Shown one piece after another: positions 11,301 through 18,712 of a stretch of DNA of 64,000 bases. The stretch is from Chloroflexi bacterium TSY (GTDB taxonomy: Bacteria; Chloroflexota; Anaerolineae; Caldilineales; Caldilineaceae), in NCBI GenBank assembly GCA_019217005.1, contig JAHBNG010000026.1, positions 62,001-126,000 on the forward strand, in the 5' to 3' direction. The notes below the pieces were generated by a model, which searched no databases, was not told the DNA's origin, and worked only from the letters and a program-made list of their open reading frames with translations. The position numbers and the translations under genes are program-made. The stretch's first letter is position 1; each line of letters starts with the position of its first letter.

Positions 11301-12875
11301 TAGCGAGCGGCGGTCAAGTTTGCCGCTGGGCGTCAAGGGCATGGCCTTGAGTTGAATAAAGTGCGCGGGAACCATATGTCCAGGCAGCGTTTCTTCCAGA
11401 TACACACGTAAGGTACCATCTAACTCGCCGAACGCTGTTCTATTCTCATCGTTGGGCACTACATAGCCCACCAGTTGCGTATCTCCTGCGATTTCCCGGG
11501 CCACGACAGCGCATTCGCGAACAACATCATGACTCATCAGCACTGCTTCAATTTCGCCTAACTCCACACGGAATCCGCGGATTTTCACCTGATGGTCCAT
11601 GCGCCCCAGGTGTTCAATGCTCCCGTCTGGCTGATAACGCGCTAGGTCACCTGTGCGATAGAGTCTGCCCTCACCAAACGGGTTTATGATAAACTTTTTA
11701 TCAGTCAGATCAGGGAGATTATGATACCCCCTGGCTACACCGACCCCACCGATACAGAACTCACCATCTTCACCAATGGGTACAGGTTGTAGCATCTCAT
11801 CCAGTATGTAGACTTGGACATTAGACAGTGGGCGTCCTACTGGCATCAGCATCGGCCATGTATGCGGGTCGCCGCAGAGTGTATGCGTTGTCGCGTCTTG
11901 AAATTCAGTCGCCCCATAATGATTGTGGAGCATTGCGCTGGTCTGGCCAAAGAGATTGGCAACGGCGGGTGTGATCTGCATCTGTTCGCCTGTGGTAATC
12001 ACTTCACGAAGAAATTCTGGCATCGTGCTTTCATCGACTGCCTCCGCCAGTTGCAGCAAGGCGGTGACCGGCAGAAAGAGCTTTTCGATTTGTTGGGCTT
12101 TGATAAACTCAGCCAGCGCAAACGGATTCTGTCGTACTGATTCAGGAACCAAAACCAACGTCCCACCCAGGCAGAGGGTAGAGAAGATTTCGTGGAAGGA
12201 AAAGTCAAAGCTAACCGCACAGAATTGTAATGTCTTGACACTCTGGACAGATTTCCTTGTCTGATGATGCCACCAGAGCATATTGACCAGCGAGCCATGT
12301 TCCATCAACACACCTTTGGGGTTGCCCGTTGAGCCAGAGGTGTAGATACAGTAGGCAAGGTTATTGGGAGCAACTTTAACGCTGATCTCCTTATCTACGA
12401 CAGATTGGACACCCGTGTCGCTTTCATCTAAACAGATAAGCAGGCAATCTTGCAGTGCGGCTACTGTAGGTTCCAGTTGCGCGGCGATATTGGTTGTAGT
12501 CAAGAGGATCTTGACACCCGAATCGCGTAGCATGTAGTCGATGCGTGCCGCAGGGTAACTTGCATCCAACGGCACATAAGCCCCTCCAGCTTTCATAATG
12601 GCCAGAAGACCGATGAAGAGTTCTACCGAGCGCTCAATGCAGATGGCAATGAGATTTTCTGGCTGCGTCTCCAAAGTCACGAGGTGATGGGCTACTTGAT
12701 TCGCGCGCCGATTTAATTCTGCATAGGTGAATGCTTGTTCGCCATTCATCAACGCAATTGCATTGGGCGTCTCTGCTACCCGCGCTTCAAAGAGTTGGTG
12801 GACGCACAAATCTGGGAACTCAGCCCCAGTTGCATTCCATTCGATTAATATCTGCTGTCTTTCTTCTGGTGTCAT
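5310..12875 (-). CDS. Hybrid NRPS-PKS megasynthase, A-PCP-KS-AT-DH-KR-ACP
   Basis: A 2,521-residue enzyme. Residues 1-520 form an adenylation domain with recognisable core motifs: YTSGSTGNPKG, FDFSFHEIF, NHYGATE, YRTGDLARY and SGKLDRRSLP. There is no condensation domain in front, so it looks like a loading module. A peptidyl carrier (GGTSL, Ser near 577), a KS (TACSTSL near 820, GTATKLGDP, KTNIGHLDEAAG), an AT (GHSVG near 1275, specificity motif HAFH near 1381, so malonyl-CoA), a DH (HKIFDNIIIP near 1592; the usual Gly is Asp; HPVLLDAGLQ), a KR (GGRGGIG near 2118, SSYAAANAF, LDD of B-type KRs) and an ACP (GMDSLTS near 2421) follow. No methyltransferase is apparent. The architecture recalls CyrB of cylindrospermopsin synthesis, which loads guanidinoacetate, and an amidinotransferase lies upstream. 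Substrate assignment is inference. Confidence 0.95.
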   Translation of the reverse strand: MTPEERQQILIEWNATGAEFPDLCVHQLFEARVAETPNAIALMNGEQAFTYAELNRRANQVAHHLVTLETQPENLIAICIERSVELFIGLLAIMKAGGAYVPLDASYPAARIDYMLRDSGVKILLTTTNIAAQLEPTVAALQDCLLICLDESDTGVQSVVDKEISVKVAPNNLAYCIYTSGSTGNPKGVLMEHGSLVNMLWWHHQTRKSVQSVKTLQFCAVSFDFSFHEIFSTLCLGGTLVLVPESVRQNPFALAEFIKAQQIEKLFLPVTALLQLAEAVDESTMPEFLREVITTGEQMQITPAVANLFGQTSAMLHNHYGATEFQDATTHTLCGDPHTWPMLMPVGRPLSNVQVYILDEMLQPVPIGEDGEFCIGGVGVARGYHNLPDLTDKKFIINPFGEGRLYRTGDLARYQPDGSIEHLGRMDHQVKIRGFRVELGEIEAVLMSHDVVRECAVVAREIAGDTQLVGYVVPNDENRTAFGELDGTLRVYLEETLPGHMVPAHFIQLKAMPLTPSGKLDRRSLPAPKHSRPGLSTPLVKPRTPTEQRLARIWQMHLALDTVGIHDNFFELGGTSLLLTQAHKSLRDTFALDLSAVSLFQYPTIQTLAQHIDTQNFDTQSSTDTNGVGKKETKQRKKQAHTHADIAIIGMAGRFPGAETIEQFWQNLCDGVESIIFFSDDELEQTSPDLLNNPNYVKAGAVLDGIEMFDATFFGYSPKEAAVTDPQQRTLLECAWEAFERAGYNPESYRGSVGVYAGSSLSTYLLNNIGSDLGIITEQPFIETDMAQFQAKIGNDRSYLATRISYKLNLKGPSVNVQTACSTSLVAVHMACQSLMSGECDMALAGGVSVVVPHRGGYLYEEGMVRSPDGHCRAFDAQAQGTIFGNGGGLVLLKRLQDAIDDNDSIVAVIKGSAINNDGALKVGYTAPGVDGQAEAISGALAVADIDASTIGYVETHGTATKLGDPIEVAGLTQAFQQNTDVDTLNPQQCAIGSVKTNIGHLDEAAGIAGLIKAALAVQHGQIPPSLHFLSPNPQIDFEQTPFFVNTTLREWKDNGTPRRAGVSSFGVGGTNSHVVLEEAPIKEPAGSSQLPEHSHHLLTLSAHSQEALHELAQRYLDHVENKPNINLADLCFTTNTGRKHFDQRVAVVAESQERLCRKLRTFSSVDSLQYTTPAQDNSDHARKIAFLFTGQGAQYENMGRHLYESQPVFRKTLDHCDQLLRPYLERSLLEVLYPESGQDSPIHETAYTQPALFALEYALYQLWRSWGIKPDIVMGHSVGEYVAACVAGVFSLEDGLKLIAERGRLMQALPRNGKMLSVAANEADITSLLAQFVDLDTSHVSVAAFNDPESLVLSGLDRTIDEIALQLMAAGFKCKELTVSHAFHSPLMTPILAEFAQVAQQVAYAEPRIKLISNVTGQLVDNEIATPEYWVQHVCQPVQFVEGMESIDAQGISVFIEMGPTPILLSMGKRCLPEHTSIWLPSLHQKRNDWERILTSLADLYMHGIEIDWGNWHRPYLRHRLQLPTYPFQRKRYWIDAPKDSHSAATRRRPPAKAANSVHPLLGQRLVLSRTEEIYFQTLVHPDSPLWVSDHKIFDNIIIPGVTYFEMALAAGKALKPDSTVWLEDVIISQALIIPDEGKTVQVVLSENEESAYDFEVLSLMDEESSWQPHAAGKLIIKDGVGIVDPINLTALQQHCTEEVPVDLLYHEELAREMDMGPMLRGVKQLWRSPKSFAEDHTAMTLAKIGLPEELIEEGKAYQFHPVLLDAGLQMVTVSYPEASHGQTYVPVGVEKLRVYDRLNNRSGSDLWCCAQYRPSQNGSDKADSDTPPSYLIADICLFDDEGYVLCMMEGVESVHVRREAMLRTQSTWKDWLYQITWQPQEKTTPTSPAGQWLVVTGADGSVPNLVTQLTAHGVHCTLLQIGTHFEQVAPNHYMINAQSHSEYEHVLQTLPDLQNVVYFGLSSEPENIDDISVTAQHLCIRLLYLTQSMLNLYPTPPILWLVTSDSQNLSQPNTDIAANNGLKGVVQSPLWALGRVIRLEHPELSCTCLDIETNIPTQELIDLLTMNPKALSSDNHHESQLLWHKGRVYAARLTRYQCALRGTCAIQRKGSYLITGGRGGIGLQIARWLAEQGAGHLILLGRSEPTPEVSRALDELEATGTTITVAQSDVCDQRALSDIRSHLIYPLRGIIHAAGVLDDGILQHQTAERFADVMEPKVQGAWNLHCLTVDQPLDFFVLFSSVSPLLGAAGQSSYAAANAFLDGLASYRHGLGLPCLSINWGSWSEVGMTARIGLVEQLEKRGEGVLSPQAGVEIFGQLLREPTAQIGVMPIDWPRFLQNEENASPFYQKFSTFAEKSQNNTSRNHKIAPMRFRRQLEDASSHERPLLLENHIRRQIADILGMELSELPYEENIGFAALGMDSLTSIELRNRLQRSLDCSLPATFAFDYGTVEKALAYLSNAILVPLEASDGVDGVDRQQASDEEPDQEMSPAVPTTRVQEDEAESLEAIFAELSKQVEG

Positions 12876-12930
12876 GGATAGAGGAATTCTTATGGATTGT
12901 TGATTCTTTTGTTTTCATCAACTGACGAAT

Positions 12931-14139
12931 TCATGCGTTTACAGCAAAGATCGGAAAGTAGCTGTTGATTTGACCAACCCCGTACTCGGCTGACAATTGC
13001 GGAATTTCCTCCCAGGTATAGATATCATCCGGCTCGGGAGGCACCCATTCGTGAGTATTGGCAAAGTGTACAGCCTCTAGTCCTTCTGCATAGTTGGCAT
13101 AGTGGGTGTGTACATGAATGTGTCGATTGATACACTCTACTGCGCGCGGATGAGACACCTCCATCCCATGTTTCCAGCCGCAGGTTGCCAGGACACCCTG
13201 ACGCCCTAAGACTCTGAGGGTAGCCGGGTAGACAGGAACACCGATATTGTCTATAAAAATTGATACGCCTGCCCCATTAGTTTGCGCCATTATTGCGCGC
13301 GCAAAAGCGCCTTCGGCTTTGCGATATTGCTTTCGATAGTTGGCGTCGGCCTCAAATCTTTCCGGATCATAATAGAGTTCGCCAAATTCTTGACGGTTGA
13401 TCATCGTTATGCCAAGCGCTTCACCTACAACCATTCGCTCGGGTTGCGATGCAAACATGATGGTCCTACATCCGGTTGTCTTGGCCAAGGTACACTGGGC
13501 AAGTCCCACGCCACCGCCCCACGCTGCCACATAGGTGTCTTTTGACTTTACGTGGCCCATCTGTGCTTGCCAGCATCTATAGGCCACCTGCCAGTTGCTC
13601 CACGCGGTAATGTAGCGCAAACTAAAGGCGGCCCACTGTGCCAGCGAATGGGGTGATGACGCGGGAACGGGAATTACATTTTTTTCGTGCAGCTTTGTAC
13701 ATTTGGCCAGTACGCCTATCGTGCCAGGCGCATCGTAACCGTAGATAGTTAGTGGATAGCCATGCGCATCGGTTGTAGCGGTTGGGAATACAATGCAATA
13801 CTCGCCCTCTTTAGTCGTCGTTACGTCAGAGCCAACTTTGACAATACGCACCACACCACTGTTGCCCAGCACAATCTTATCCTCACGGCGCTGATGACAA
13901 ATATCGACGGGGTTGCGTGCCAGGGCGTGGTTCATATTGCCCTCCCAACAGCCATATACAGGTTCGACGAGTACTTCATCGCGGTTAATATCAGGGAAGG
14001 AAAAAGATTCTCGGCATAGTTTTCCTGGTTTAGGGTTTGGGGATTTTCGCTTTTCGCCAGCATAGAGCACCCAAGCCTCGGTCGTTATGATACGTTCTTG
14101 CGTTTCTAGCTGAGTTTCCGTCGCGATCGTTGAAGACAT
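12931..14139 (-). CDS. Crotonyl-CoA carboxylase/reductase-like medium-chain dehydrogenase
   Basis: A 402-residue member of the zinc-independent medium-chain dehydrogenase/reductase fold. The cofactor loop reads AAWGGGVGLAQ, and the segments CWEGNMNHALARNP, GYDAPGTIG and HTHYANYAEGLEA resemble crotonyl-CoA carboxylase/reductases, whose corresponding HFANY segment carries a catalytic His. It is somewhat shorter than typical CCRs (about 440 residues) and divergent, so carboxylation versus simple enoyl reduction is open. CCRs make ethylmalonyl-CoA-type extender units for polyketide synthases. That fits the unusual VAAH acyltransferase motif in the last PKS of the same operon. It lies 37 nt downstream of the free ketosynthase and 55 nt upstream of the megasynthase, all on one strand. 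Confidence 0.72.
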   Translation of the reverse strand: MSSTIATETQLETQERIITTEAWVLYAGEKRKSPNPKPGKLCRESFSFPDINRDEVLVEPVYGCWEGNMNHALARNPVDICHQRREDKIVLGNSGVVRIVKVGSDVTTTKEGEYCIVFPTATTDAHGYPLTIYGYDAPGTIGVLAKCTKLHEKNVIPVPASSPHSLAQWAAFSLRYITAWSNWQVAYRCWQAQMGHVKSKDTYVAAWGGGVGLAQCTLAKTTGCRTIMFASQPERMVVGEALGITMINRQEFGELYYDPERFEADANYRKQYRKAEGAFARAIMAQTNGAGVSIFIDNIGVPVYPATLRVLGRQGVLATCGWKHGMEVSHPRAVECINRHIHVHTHYANYAEGLEAVHFANTHEWVPPEPDDIYTWEEIPQLSAEYGVGQINSYFPIFAVNA

Positions 14140-14176
14140 GGTCTATTTCCCTTCAATCCCAAGTTTTGAATTAACT

Positions 14177-15466
14177 TTAGGGCGCTTTGCCGACGACTAC
14201 AGATGAATTCAATCCGCCAAAGCCAAATGCATTGGACAATACAATTTGCATTTGATAAGGGCGCGCCTCGTTAGGAACAAAATCGAGATCCAGTTCAGGA
14301 TCGGGGTCAGTCTGGTTGATAGTTGGGTGGACAAAGCCATGTTGCATTTGCAAGATGACGGCAATTAATTCTAAGATGGCCGAAGATGTCACACAATGCC
14401 CTAGCATAGACTTTGTGGAATTGACGGGGATGCGATAGGCATGCTTTCCCAACACAACCTTAAAAGCTTCAACCTCTACTGCATCACCTGCCGGTGTAGA
14501 GGTTGCATGGGCATTGATGCAATCCACCTGCTCTGCCACAATACCTGCGTCATCTAACGCTTCCTGCATTACCCGCGTTTGCGCTTCTAAGTTGGGATGG
14601 GTGAGCCTAGACGCACTGGATGTAGATGCCGCCCCCAACAGTTCTGCATAGATGGTTGCGCCTCGAGCCTCAGCGCTCTTCAAAGTCTCCAACACAATGG
14701 CGCCACTTCCTTCACTCGGCACAAAACCTTCACGTCGAGCATCAAACGGGCGACTGGCCTGTTCAGGAGTCTCGTTAAATGACCGAATCGTTAGTGCATT
14801 GATCAGACTCCAGCCTTGACGCATGACAAAATCTAGGGTGGATGCCCCCCCTGTTACGACCACGGCGTCTGCTCGACCGAGCCGCAGCGTGTCCAGGGCA
14901 GTCAAGAGAGCAAGATTTCCACTCGCACAAGCACCTCCAACCATGAAACAAGGTCCGCGCAAACCAAGTAATTCCGCAATGACCGCCAACACATCCGTGT
15001 CCAGCGCCAGCAGACCATATCGCGAATCGATGTATCGTGGTTCTTCTTGATACCGAAACACATTTTCATATGCGTATGGCATATTTAGGTTATGACCAGC
15101 CAGAATATGTCCTGTAGGTGTGGCATTACTATCTGCTACGGAAAGGCCCGACGAACAATAGGCTTGCAAGGCTGCGGCTGCCGTTAGCTGCCCTGACAAT
15201 GGTGTCGTACGCAACAATTTTTGCGCTATCTTCTTCACTGGATCAGGATAAGTTGCTCCGACGCTATCCAGATGTGCCTTAAGGTCGAAAGAACTCATGT
15301 CCCCACCGATTTTGGAGAATCCTAATCCATCAGTTCGTTGCCATTGGGCAATACCAGAACGCCCCGACCGCAAAGCAGCAAGATATTCATCTATGCACTC
15401 GCCAAGTGGCGAAACGGCCCCCATGCCGGTAATCACAACGCGGTGATATAGACTATGCACGTTCAA
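14177..15466 (-). CDS. Stand-alone beta-ketoacyl-ACP synthase (FabF-like)
   Basis: A 429-residue KAS II-type condensing enzyme. The catalytic triad is visible: Cys in GGACASGN, His in NAHATSTPAGDA and His in SMLGHCVTSS, and the C-terminal glycine-rich segment NAFGFGGLNSS is present. Since the nucleophile is Cys rather than Ser, it is not one of the decarboxylating ketosynthases of beta-branching cassettes. It overlaps the preceding ACP gene by 14 nt, implying translational coupling and a dedicated KS/ACP pair. Together with the adjacent reductase it may build an unusual acyl unit for the megasynthases. This is inference from proximity. Confidence 0.9.
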   Translation of the reverse strand: MNVHSLYHRVVITGMGAVSPLGECIDEYLAALRSGRSGIAQWQRTDGLGFSKIGGDMSSFDLKAHLDSVGATYPDPVKKIAQKLLRTTPLSGQLTAAAALQAYCSSGLSVADSNATPTGHILAGHNLNMPYAYENVFRYQEEPRYIDSRYGLLALDTDVLAVIAELLGLRGPCFMVGGACASGNLALLTALDTLRLGRADAVVVTGGASTLDFVMRQGWSLINALTIRSFNETPEQASRPFDARREGFVPSEGSGAIVLETLKSAEARGATIYAELLGAASTSSASRLTHPNLEAQTRVMQEALDDAGIVAEQVDCINAHATSTPAGDAVEVEAFKVVLGKHAYRIPVNSTKSMLGHCVTSSAILELIAVILQMQHGFVHPTINQTDPDPELDLDFVPNEARPYQMQIVLSNAFGFGGLNSSVVVGKAP

Positions 15467-15707
15467 GGCAAGCTTCTTCCGCCAGATCTAAAAAGCCACT
15501 GATATTGTTTACCTTGTCAAGCTCACTAAGTTCAATTTTGATGCGTAGTTCCCTCATCGTCTCGTTAATGACTTCAGAGACATCAAGCGAATCTGCACCA
15601 AAATCTCGCATGCTATCGATCTCCTCAATTTCTGTCGATTCATCCACATCAGGAATCACGTCAATCATACGGGCTTTGACAATTTCGAATATTTCGTTGC
15701 GAGTCAT
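15453..15707 (-). CDS. Free acyl carrier protein
   Basis: An 84-residue acidic protein with the phosphopantetheine attachment motif GADSLDVSEV, the length and charge expected of an ACP. Its stop lies inside the start of the FabF-like ketosynthase gene. A discrete ACP next to a discrete KS inside a modular PKS operon suggests an in-trans carrier for a starter or extender unit rather than the housekeeping fatty-acid ACP. The housekeeping ACP usually sits with fab genes, none of which are present here. Confidence 0.93.
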   Translation of the reverse strand: MTRNEIFEIVKARMIDVIPDVDESTEIEEIDSMRDFGADSLDVSEVINETMRELRIKIELSELDKVNNISGFLDLAEEACLERA

Positions 15708-15917
15708 TGCATCAGACCTCTCTTATCTAGTCAGTTTGGGATATGAACAAATTGTTAGTGTCGTTGTGGCGCATAGCTCATTGGAATGGGTACATAGATT
15801 GGACACATAGGTTGCCCAATGGTCTTATAGAGAAGCCACTTAAAGTTCGTACATTCATAACGACATTAAGTCTGAATAATTTTGGAATGAATGTACAAAG
15901 TTTAAATGATGTGGCTA
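15708..15917. other. Intergenic gap between amidinotransferase and ACP
   Basis: About 210 bases with no convincing gene. It separates the 3' end of the amidinotransferase from the ACP gene, so a second promoter for the PKS genes could be here, but I could not identify a clear -35/-10 pair. Confidence 0.4.
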
Positions 15918-16607
15918 TTAGATAAACCTCGTAACACCATTGGATGATGTAGCAAGTGGTGAATAGTCCATGTCAGGGAAATAGTCCTCACAAGTTCCCT
16001 TGCGCCGAATGTCCCAGGTTGCACAATGGAGCGAACCCCCAAATTCGAAAACGTTGCGGAAGGGAATCGTGTTGACCTCGAAGCCATGCTTATCCAGCAA
16101 CTCATGCAAAGGATATTCCTGCTCTTCACAGATGACCTTTTTGGGCGAAATGCTCAATACATTCATGGCTAGCCACTTGCTCGATTGGCAGAACATGGGC
16201 ATCTCATCATTCGTGGAAGTAGGCTGCGGGGCATCGACAAATTGCCAGTCATTGTTATCGAATAGCTTCTCTTCGCCTTCCCTAATTGGTCGCTCTGGGT
16301 TGGTCAGAATAAACCCTGGTGCCAATGGCACAAATGTGCAATCGATATGTGAAGGGAAGAGATCGAGGGGGAAATGAACATCATGCACTCGGAAGCCGCG
16401 CGGTTCTAAATGCCGTTTGAGCCAGTGAATTCCAGCCCGATTGGTCGTCATCGACTCTTGCACAAAGACATCTCGACCAAAGCGGCTACAGTCAGCGGCA
16501 TCAAAGATAACCTCATCCTGGGTAACGCAAAACTCAAAGTTGTGCATCCGGGCAAAGCGCTCTTCTAGCGGCCAATCCCAAAATTCTTCACGATAACATG
16601 GAATCAT
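15918..16607 (-). CDS. Amidinotransferase, C-terminal part after frameshift
   Basis: This frame carries the catalytic half of an L-arginine:glycine-type amidinotransferase. Visible are the Asp segment FDAADCSRFGRDVFVQES, the His segment SHIDCTF, and the nucleophilic Cys in GGSLHCATWD. These correspond to the Asp/His/Cys triad of human GATM and cyanobacterial CyrA/SxtG. The apparent Met at 16607 is an out-of-frame artefact. In the uninterrupted protein this part continues directly from the other half at 16588-17091 once one base (an extra T near 16598-16602) is removed. The enzyme would move an amidino group from Arg to an amine, giving a guanidino acid that could prime the A-PCP loading module. 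Confidence 0.88.
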   Translation of the reverse strand: MIPCYREEFWDWPLEERFARMHNFEFCVTQDEVIFDAADCSRFGRDVFVQESMTTNRAGIHWLKRHLEPRGFRVHDVHFPLDLFPSHIDCTFVPLAPGFILTNPERPIREGEEKLFDNNDWQFVDAPQPTSTNDEMPMFCQSSKWLAMNVLSISPKKVICEEQEYPLHELLDKHGFEVNTIPFRNVFEFGGSLHCATWDIRRKGTCEDYFPDMDYSPLATSSNGVTRFI

Positions 16608-17091
16608 GCATGGTTGGTTTGGGGGCCGCGTTCCAAATCATGTTCGGATCTCTATGCCAATACTCGTAGACCAATCTGCGATAAGGTAGATATTCAAAAA
16701 AACGCGCCCGCCGGGACATGGTCGCTTCCAGAATCTCGTTGCCAAAGGTGATCATCACGTCGCGTGGGCAAACTGCACAATATTGATTCTCTACCTCAAA
16801 GAGTGGTGTTTTCACCGTGGTACCAAAATCATGCTTTTCGGGCCGTCGTACGATCACACCATGCGATTCCAACAAGGCAACTAGTCCTTCTAGCTCTTCA
16901 TTGGCTTTGTCAATGACCTCTTGCTTTTTGGGTCCTTTAGGAAAGGGGAAGATTTCATCAACTTTTTTGTCGCGTAAGGCTGGACGACCTCCTGGTTCGG
17001 TAGGTTCGAAGTTCGCATCATCGGCGATCCCGACTACGATCTCTTCTAGCTCGTCCCACTCGTTCCAGGCGTTTACGAGTCCTGCATGCAT
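16588..17091 (-). CDS. Amidinotransferase, N-terminal part before frameshift
   Basis: The start at 17091 is chosen because GAGGAG sits 8 nt upstream and the protein then opens MHAGLVNAWNEWDELEEIVV, as cyanobacterial amidinotransferases do. An upstream Met in the same frame (17211) adds 40 unrelated residues. The part ends LSstop soon after APKPTMHDSM, a conserved family segment, where the frame is lost. Bridging both halves by deleting one base gives 390 residues, the usual family size. As the first gene of the biosynthetic operon it probably supplies the guanidino starter. If the shift is real, the cluster cannot make this unit unless another copy exists. Confidence 0.88.
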   Translation of the reverse strand: MHAGLVNAWNEWDELEEIVVGIADDANFEPTEPGGRPALRDKKVDEIFPFPKGPKKQEVIDKANEELEGLVALLESHGVIVRRPEKHDFGTTVKTPLFEVENQYCAVCPRDVMITFGNEILEATMSRRARFFEYLPYRRLVYEYWHRDPNMIWNAAPKPTMHDSMLS

Positions 17092-17280
17092 CTTTGGCTC
17101 CTCACTTAGTGCAATGTTGGTTGTTGGCTTCAATGTAACTATACTTTCTATTATTTTTCGGCCTGAAATGCCACTGCGGCTAGCATTCCATAATGGGGCG
17201 GCACTTGTCAAGCAGCGGTTTCAAACTTTGAAACCACCTCGTCCTTATCTCAATAATTCCAACTGAACTAACAGAAACAA

Positions 17281-17640
17281 ATTAAAGAGTAGTGAAGATA
17301 TGTCGCAGATCAATCATGGCGAAGGCAATGTAATGTGCGTCGAGAAAAGCGGCATCAGAGCGGTCAAAGCGAGAAGGATGCCTCGAAACTTGTCCACCCA
17401 TGCAAAGGTGCGCTCGTTGGAAAAGCGGCACTTGTATGCCACTTCGTCGAACAAACGCTAGAGTATCAGCTTGGTTGTTTTGTGGTTATGCGTGTTATCT
17501 TTGATGTTTGAGTGTAGGGTATGGTTGAAACAGGATTTGCGCGTCTTTGGTATCGAAAGCCGGATCGGCGTTGAAATAGGCCCCATCCAAGTCTAAGGGT
17601 GTTCATTTTTCCCAGAACCCGATTGTTGAATGTAAATCGC
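17281..17640 (-). pseudogene. Remnant of an IS5-type DDE transposase (C-terminal end)
   Basis: Conceptual translation of the minus strand gives, in broken frames, fragments typical of the C-terminus of IS5-family transposases: YFNADPAFDT, then RLFDEVAYKCRFSNERTFAW and VDKFRG, then LDAHYIAFAMIDLRH. There is a stop before RLFDE and at least one frameshift after GILL, and no N-terminal domain or ends are visible. It is an old, decayed insertion sitting just upstream of the biosynthetic operon. Confidence 0.6.
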
Positions 17641-17889
17641 ACAAACTCGGTTTACATCGTCAGCAGCCTTTTTCCAACCAAATTCAGCACACACACCAAT
17701 CTCTGAAATAAATAGGATTATATCTAATTATCTATGATAGCAACAAATACAATTTCGGGTGTGGCTCTCATATGAACAGATCAAGAAGAGTCCAAATTCA
17801 TTATTTTCTTCTTGTAATGCTGATCAGCTGATCAGCATTTCAGCTATCAGCTTGAAACGTTTAAGCAGCTTGTCTCGACAGGGACGTGT

Positions 17890-18145
17890 ACTGTTTTATG
17901 AGATCGACACCTGAGCTGTTCGGGCCGTTCGTGACCCCTCATTTGGCGCGTGTCTCTCCTGAATCAGCGTTCGCGGGGGGTCGCGATCTAACCGATTTCT
18001 AGAGGTGTCGATCTCATAAAATAGTACACCTGAGCTGTTCGGTTTGTTCGCGACCCCCCCATTTGGCCTGTGACTCTCCTGAAGTAGCGCATCCAGGTGG
18101 TCGCGATGGAGCCGATTTCTAGAGGTGTCGATGTCATAGAACAAT
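17890..18145. repeat. Nested palindromic repeat (two tandem ~125-bp units)
   Basis: Two similar units in tandem. The first is bounded by a perfect 19-bp inverted repeat, at 17894-17912 and 18003-18021 (arm AGGTGTCGATCTCATAAAA). The second ends with a diverged copy of the same arm (18123-18140). The 11-bp word ACAGGGACGTG flanks the whole block on both sides (17879-17889, 18146-18156), consistent with a target duplication. The reading frame on the minus strand is a by-product of the duplication and not a gene. Confidence 0.75.
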
Positions 18146-18322
18146 ACAGGGACGTGCAGAGCTGATGGCTGATGGCTGACTAGCTGAATGCTTACGATAA
18201 AGTTATATCTAATTTTCGGTGTTGACCCTGATGTACGTGTATAGATGAAGCCACCAAAGTGTAGATGTGAGTTAAGATAGGCTCCTTGAGTGAGTATAAA
18301 AATACAACTCAGGGAGCCAAAA

Positions 18323-18712
18323 ATGGACTACAAAACCCTATATTGCCCAAATCTGATGTGCGAAAAGTACGGGAAACGCGGTTTTGGAACGAATTTAACC
18401 TTTCGCGGATATGACAGAGAAATTCGACGGATACGATGTACAATGTGTACCAAGACATTTTCATCAAGATACGGAACAGCCTACTTCACGCTAGAGAGCA
18501 ACGAAGAAATTTTCACCATAGCAATGCGTGCTCTTGCGGAAGGAAATTCACTAAGAGGCACAGGCAGAATTGTCAATGTGGACAAGGACACTGTCACGAA
18601 ATGGCTGAATAAGGTTGGTGCACACTGTCAGGCAATTACCCTTTACCTATTTCATTCCTTGCACATTACAGAAAGTCAACTAGATGAGTTGTGGAGCTTT
18701 GTCTATAAATAA
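18323..18712 (+). CDS. IS1-like transposase, N-terminal frame (zinc-binding and HTH)
   Basis: Start at 18323 is preferred over a GTG at 18290 because GGGAG lies just upstream. The protein carries paired Cys motifs (CPNLMC and CTMC), as in the InsA zinc finger, followed by a helix-turn-helix-like segment (LRGTGRIVNVDKDTVTKWL). It ends DELWSFVYK then TAA. The Asp/Glu-rich DELWSFV segment is the beginning of the IS1 catalytic domain, so translation must continue into the +1 frame to make a full transposase. Confidence 0.85.
   Translation: MDYKTLYCPNLMCEKYGKRGFGTNLTFRGYDREIRRIRCTMCTKTFSSRYGTAYFTLESNEEIFTIAMRALAEGNSLRGTGRIVNVDKDTVTKWLNKVGAHCQAITLYLFHSLHITESQLDELWSFVYK

Noticed and set aside
12931..14139. 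Ordinary alcohol dehydrogenase
   Set aside because: The HYANY and related segments and operon context fit CCR-like enzymes better, and the catalytic zinc Cys/His pattern of alcohol dehydrogenases is not evident; still divergent.
14177..15466. Free KS plus ACP as part of an HMG-CoA-synthase beta-branching cassette
   Set aside because: The KS keeps an active-site Cys (GGACASG), not the Ser of decarboxylative KSs, and no HMGS or enoyl-CoA hydratase genes are present.
17896..18144. Small protein with internal repeat on the minus strand
   Set aside because: It is entirely explained by the tandem palindromic DNA repeat and has no ribosome-binding site.
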